In this document: positions 61,900 to 64,000 of the stretch, one piece after another
Numbering within the stretch: position 1 is the stretch's first letter
How the letters are laid out: each line of letters begins with the position of its first letter
Source: Amia ocellicauda
Lineage: Eukaryota > Chordata > Actinopteri > Amiiformes > Amiidae
Assembly: GCF_036373705.1 (NCBI RefSeq)
Contig: NC_089867.1
Span: forward strand, 24,261,323-24,325,322
Direction: 5' to 3'
DNA: 64,000 nt
Made by a program: the position numbers and the translations under genes
Notes under the pieces: generated by a model
Told to the model about the DNA's origin: nothing
Database searches by the model: none
Seen by the model: the letters and a program-made list of their open reading frames with translations, nothing else

Positions 61900-64000
61900 G
61901 CACACATAAAGAAACAACATTAGAGACACGAAAATAACCATGAGCCTTAAAACCACATGTATATACAGACTCTGATAGGCGCAAAGAGACACGGCATGCA
62001 GCAGCAAGACAGGAACACACACACACACGAACACACAGGCACAGAAACAGACAGGCACCGACACAGACCAAACACGCGTGCTTCCGTCGAGGGCCTCACG
62101 CAGCCTGGCTCTCTGCACACACAAGCACAGACCCAGCTACACACAGTGCAATCATGAGAACTCAATCGCAACAACAAGACCCACTGACCGCCATGGGCTT
62201 CTCCAGGAGGACGTGATACCCTCTGCGGGCAAAGGCCACCGCCGGGTCCTGGGGAAACACAACACCAGCCCCAGGTTACACTGCCAGCATACCTGTGCAC
62301 GGCTGCCATCACTAAACAGACCCATCACTCTGCAAGGGCGAGTTTCTGCACCTGAGCAAAGTCTGCTTCTCAAATTAAGTGCCAAAGTTGAAAGACACAT
62401 ACCTTACAGGCAGGCAATGCATGTACGACGAAGAAAAAGACAAAATAAAACAAAACACGTGGAGAATAATTGTTTTCATTGCAGGGAAAAGCTTTGAAAG
62501 TCGTGATGTTTAAGGTAGTATTTTTGTGTTTTATTGTCATAGTAAAGCATAAGTCCTAATCGGTTGCAGTGTCGTGGTAGAAAAGACACAATAATAATAG
62601 TTGGATTATTGTGTGTTAGTTTGTGTGAATGCAAGACTAGTTTCCGATGGCAAGGGATTTGTAGACAGGGTTCTGGTCCTGTAGAGATGCAGGTTCTCCA
62701 ACCGAGTCCGCAAAGACTTCACGGGTACAGTTAACACATTCATTAGCCGGGTCAAGCTATCCACAGGACCCGCGGGGCGAGGTTTCTCCGGGGGGTAAGG
62801 TGGCAGAGACCTAACACGTGTGTGTCTCCGGCCTAGGACTCCCAGAATTAAGAGTATTTGCTCAGACCTACCTTGTGAAGGCGGTCGGGGGTGGCGATGA
62901 TGACGGCATCAGCAAATTTCTCCCTCTCGGCCACAATGCGCCAGTCTGACAGGCACAAAGAAGAAGAGGTCCATAAAAGGACTTGCCATAAAAGGTCTTA
63001 CTGTCAGTAGGCAGTTTAAAAGCAGAGGTCTGGGAAACACTACCAGTGGCGACAGACATTTCACTGAAACTCTCGAAGCACATGAATGCTGGCTCTTCCA
63101 TGCCAAGGGGAACCAGTGATCGACTAGGTTTGTCTTTCCAGCCCATTTCTCCAGTCATTCACCCTCCTCCCTCACATATCCGGCAAATGAAACAATAGTA
63201 ATTCCAGGTAAGGATCTAGGAGTGCATATACAGAACATGAATAAGTGATCGTCCACGAGGGCTCTGAAATCGGTCCACATACCCTCAAAGGTGTTGCTCT
63301 CCGCGATCTGGTGCTGTTCCCGTAGTTTCTCACGGGCAAAGGGTTTGGGGTCGGCAACTCCCACCACCTGGAACGGCAACCATGTCCACATCCATCTACT
63401 TTCAGTTGTCCGAACATAAAAAATAAATAAAAGGTCCCTGTTTTGTATGAGCGCATGGATGCTTCGGTGCAAGGTATGAAAAGCACAGTGACAAGACTGT
63501 GAGAGCGAATGTGGTGGGGGTGCTTTAACTAAATAATAAAAAGAAGACGAGGTTAGAAACCAAATAAAAAATGAACACAACCGATATCCCGTTCAACAGC
63601 CTAGTGAGAAACCACAGAGAACTCCCCATTCCGGCCAGCACAGCTGTTCAGGTGTTTTTGTGGTATTTCTTCTTTTTTTAACCCTTAAAATAGTTTCATT
63701 TCTGTACACATGCTTTACAAAGACGGCGCACGTGGGGATGTGAACGTCTCTGCAACAATGAGCATATGTGTGACAGTGTGTGTGTGTGTGTGTGTGTGTG
63801 TGCGTCTGGCTGACTGGATACGTCCTTGGTATTCCGTCTGTGCGTCTCTGTGAGCAGCGGTTGTGCGAGGGATGCTGGGAGATCCTGTGTGTCGGTGGTT
63901 CTTCAGCTACCAGGTTTAACGTCTTCGGTGGCTACGGTATTGTCTCGTCTCTCTCATAGGCCATGCTGTTGTGAGCATCTACAGTACCTCCAGTTCACTC
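48226..64000 (-). CDS. Gfo/Idh/MocA-family oxidoreductase, 5' end outside the window
   Basis: NAD(P)-dependent sugar or polyol dehydrogenase family; substrate unknown. Minus-strand exons: 64000-63988 (partial), 63367-63283, 62945-62872, 62248-62189, 61832-61725, 58738-58682, 58591-58461, 58107-58053, 57831-57739, 55766-55632, 55519-55418, 48691-48527, 48351-48226; phases agree and give about 400 aa. The N-terminal nucleotide-binding fold continues with VVGVADPKP, then DAVIIATPDRLH and the family EKP motif (HVLLEKPMA), whose Lys is the usual active-site residue. LAKSCHDLDLIHHW follows, as in the catalytic domain. Two Cys clusters are notable: ERCLDCPVEGSCPYSA (CxxC-x5-C) and RCVYQCDNDVCSNQ. 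The C-terminus is VVFCGAEED. The first about 30 residues, with the glycine-rich loop, lie past 64,000. It is not DHDH or GFOD1/2, which lack these Cys clusters. I know of no established vertebrate name. Confidence 0.88.
50541..50596. repeat. (GGGGA)n / (GA)n microsatellite
   Basis: Purine-only run on the plus strand except for a single C. Confidence 0.9.
50675..50738. promoter_or_regulatory. Two RFX X-box-like motifs
   Basis: GTTGTCTTGGCAAC at 50,725-50,738 is a near-perfect palindromic X-box (consensus GTNRCC, spacer, RGYAAC; one mismatch). GTTGCCATGG at 50,675-50,684 is a strong first half with a degenerate second half. They lie 45 bp apart in a GC-rich patch with an ATTGG box between them. 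Confidence 0.45.
52411..52437. repeat. (CT)n microsatellite
   Basis: About thirteen CT units; a second CT run lies at about 52,490-52,518. Confidence 0.9.
52934..52968. repeat. (GAAA)n microsatellite
   Basis: GAAA units with two GAAC interruptions. Confidence 0.85.
55997..56060. repeat. (GA)n microsatellite
   Basis: About thirty GA units with two GG interruptions, in an intron of the oxidoreductase gene. Confidence 0.92.
56939..57600. repeat. Long pyrimidine-rich tract
   Basis: About 660 bp dominated by C and T on the plus strand (CTCCCTCTCC-type runs), purine-rich on the transcribed minus strand of the oxidoreductase intron. It gives long Glu/Arg/Gly-rich spurious frames on the minus strand. 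Confidence 0.8.
60415..60890. mobile_element. Candidate non-autonomous element with imperfect inverted ends
   Basis: The left edge (AGGCAACCCCTGCACGTATGACC-like, 60,415-60,437) and right edge (GGTCGTAAATGTGGGGGGTT, then GCCC) are imperfect inverted complements over about 22 bp. The roughly 475 bp interior is non-coding and contains an (AT)n run at 60,621-60,662. No clear target duplication was found, so family and exact ends are uncertain. Confidence 0.5.
61560..61672 (+). mobile_element. Decayed LINE/SINE 3' tail
   Basis: TGTAATTCTTGG...GCGTGTCTGCTAAGAAATAA followed by (ATA)n and (GTA)n resembles the conserved 3' tail of fish L2-type LINEs and the SINEs that copy it (CTTGGATAAAAGCGTCTGCTAAAT then ATA repeats). 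Recognised from memory of the consensus and diverged. Confidence 0.5.
61839..61905. repeat. (CA)n microsatellite abutting an oxidoreductase exon
   Basis: On the coding strand this is a (GT)n run ending five to ten bases before the acceptor TTTCAG at 61,833, replacing most of the polypyrimidine tract. Confidence 0.93.
63777..63802. repeat. (GT)n microsatellite
   Basis: About thirteen GT units in the first visible intron of the oxidoreductase gene. Confidence 0.92.

Noticed and set aside
1-64000. Search for tRNA, rRNA or other structured RNA genes
   Set aside because: No tRNA A/B-box pair with a foldable cloverleaf or rRNA segment was recognised by eye; a covariance-model scan would be needed to exclude them.

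Overview
This window is nuclear DNA from a vertebrate, most likely a ray-finned fish. The genes have short exons with GT-AG introns, there are many (CA)n and (GA)n microsatellites, and Tc1-type DNA transposons and small hAT-like elements sit in introns and between genes. No prokaryotic, CRISPR or viral system is visible. The species cannot be named from the sequence.

Layout: about 1-22,300 holds no gene I can support; it contains microsatellites and one 1.6 kb Tc1 element (11,320-12,907). At 22,346-26,445 (minus strand) is a six-exon taste receptor type 1 gene closest to tas1r2. At 29,942-37,926 (plus strand) is an eight-exon tas1r3. The two are head-to-head with about 3.5 kb between start codons. 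T1R2 and T1R3 form an obligate heterodimer in other vertebrates, so the shared upstream DNA could co-regulate both subunits. tas1r3 has two more introns than its neighbour, one in the ligand-binding domain and one in the seven-helix domain, and its introns have collected two Tc1 fossils and a hAT-like element. Its exon 1/exon 2 junction is off by one base if the best splice donor is used.

At 39,936-46,118 (plus) is a 14-coding-exon coiled-coil gene that I read as odad1 (ccdc114), a docking factor for ciliary outer dynein arms. Its intron 2 is nearly filled by a 1.2 kb GT/CT-rich tandem array, which creates very long but meaningless open frames on both strands. A candidate promoter with FOX and CCAAT motifs and a non-coding first exon lies at 38,640-38,800. 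The only canonical polyadenylation hexamers just after its stop codon are inside a hAT-like element.

From 48,226 to the right edge (minus) runs a large gene for a Gfo/Idh/MocA-family oxidoreductase with two cysteine clusters. Thirteen exons, about 400 residues, are in the window; the N-terminus lies beyond 64,000. It converges tail-to-tail on odad1. All exon boundaries were read by eye from frame, phase and splice consensus.
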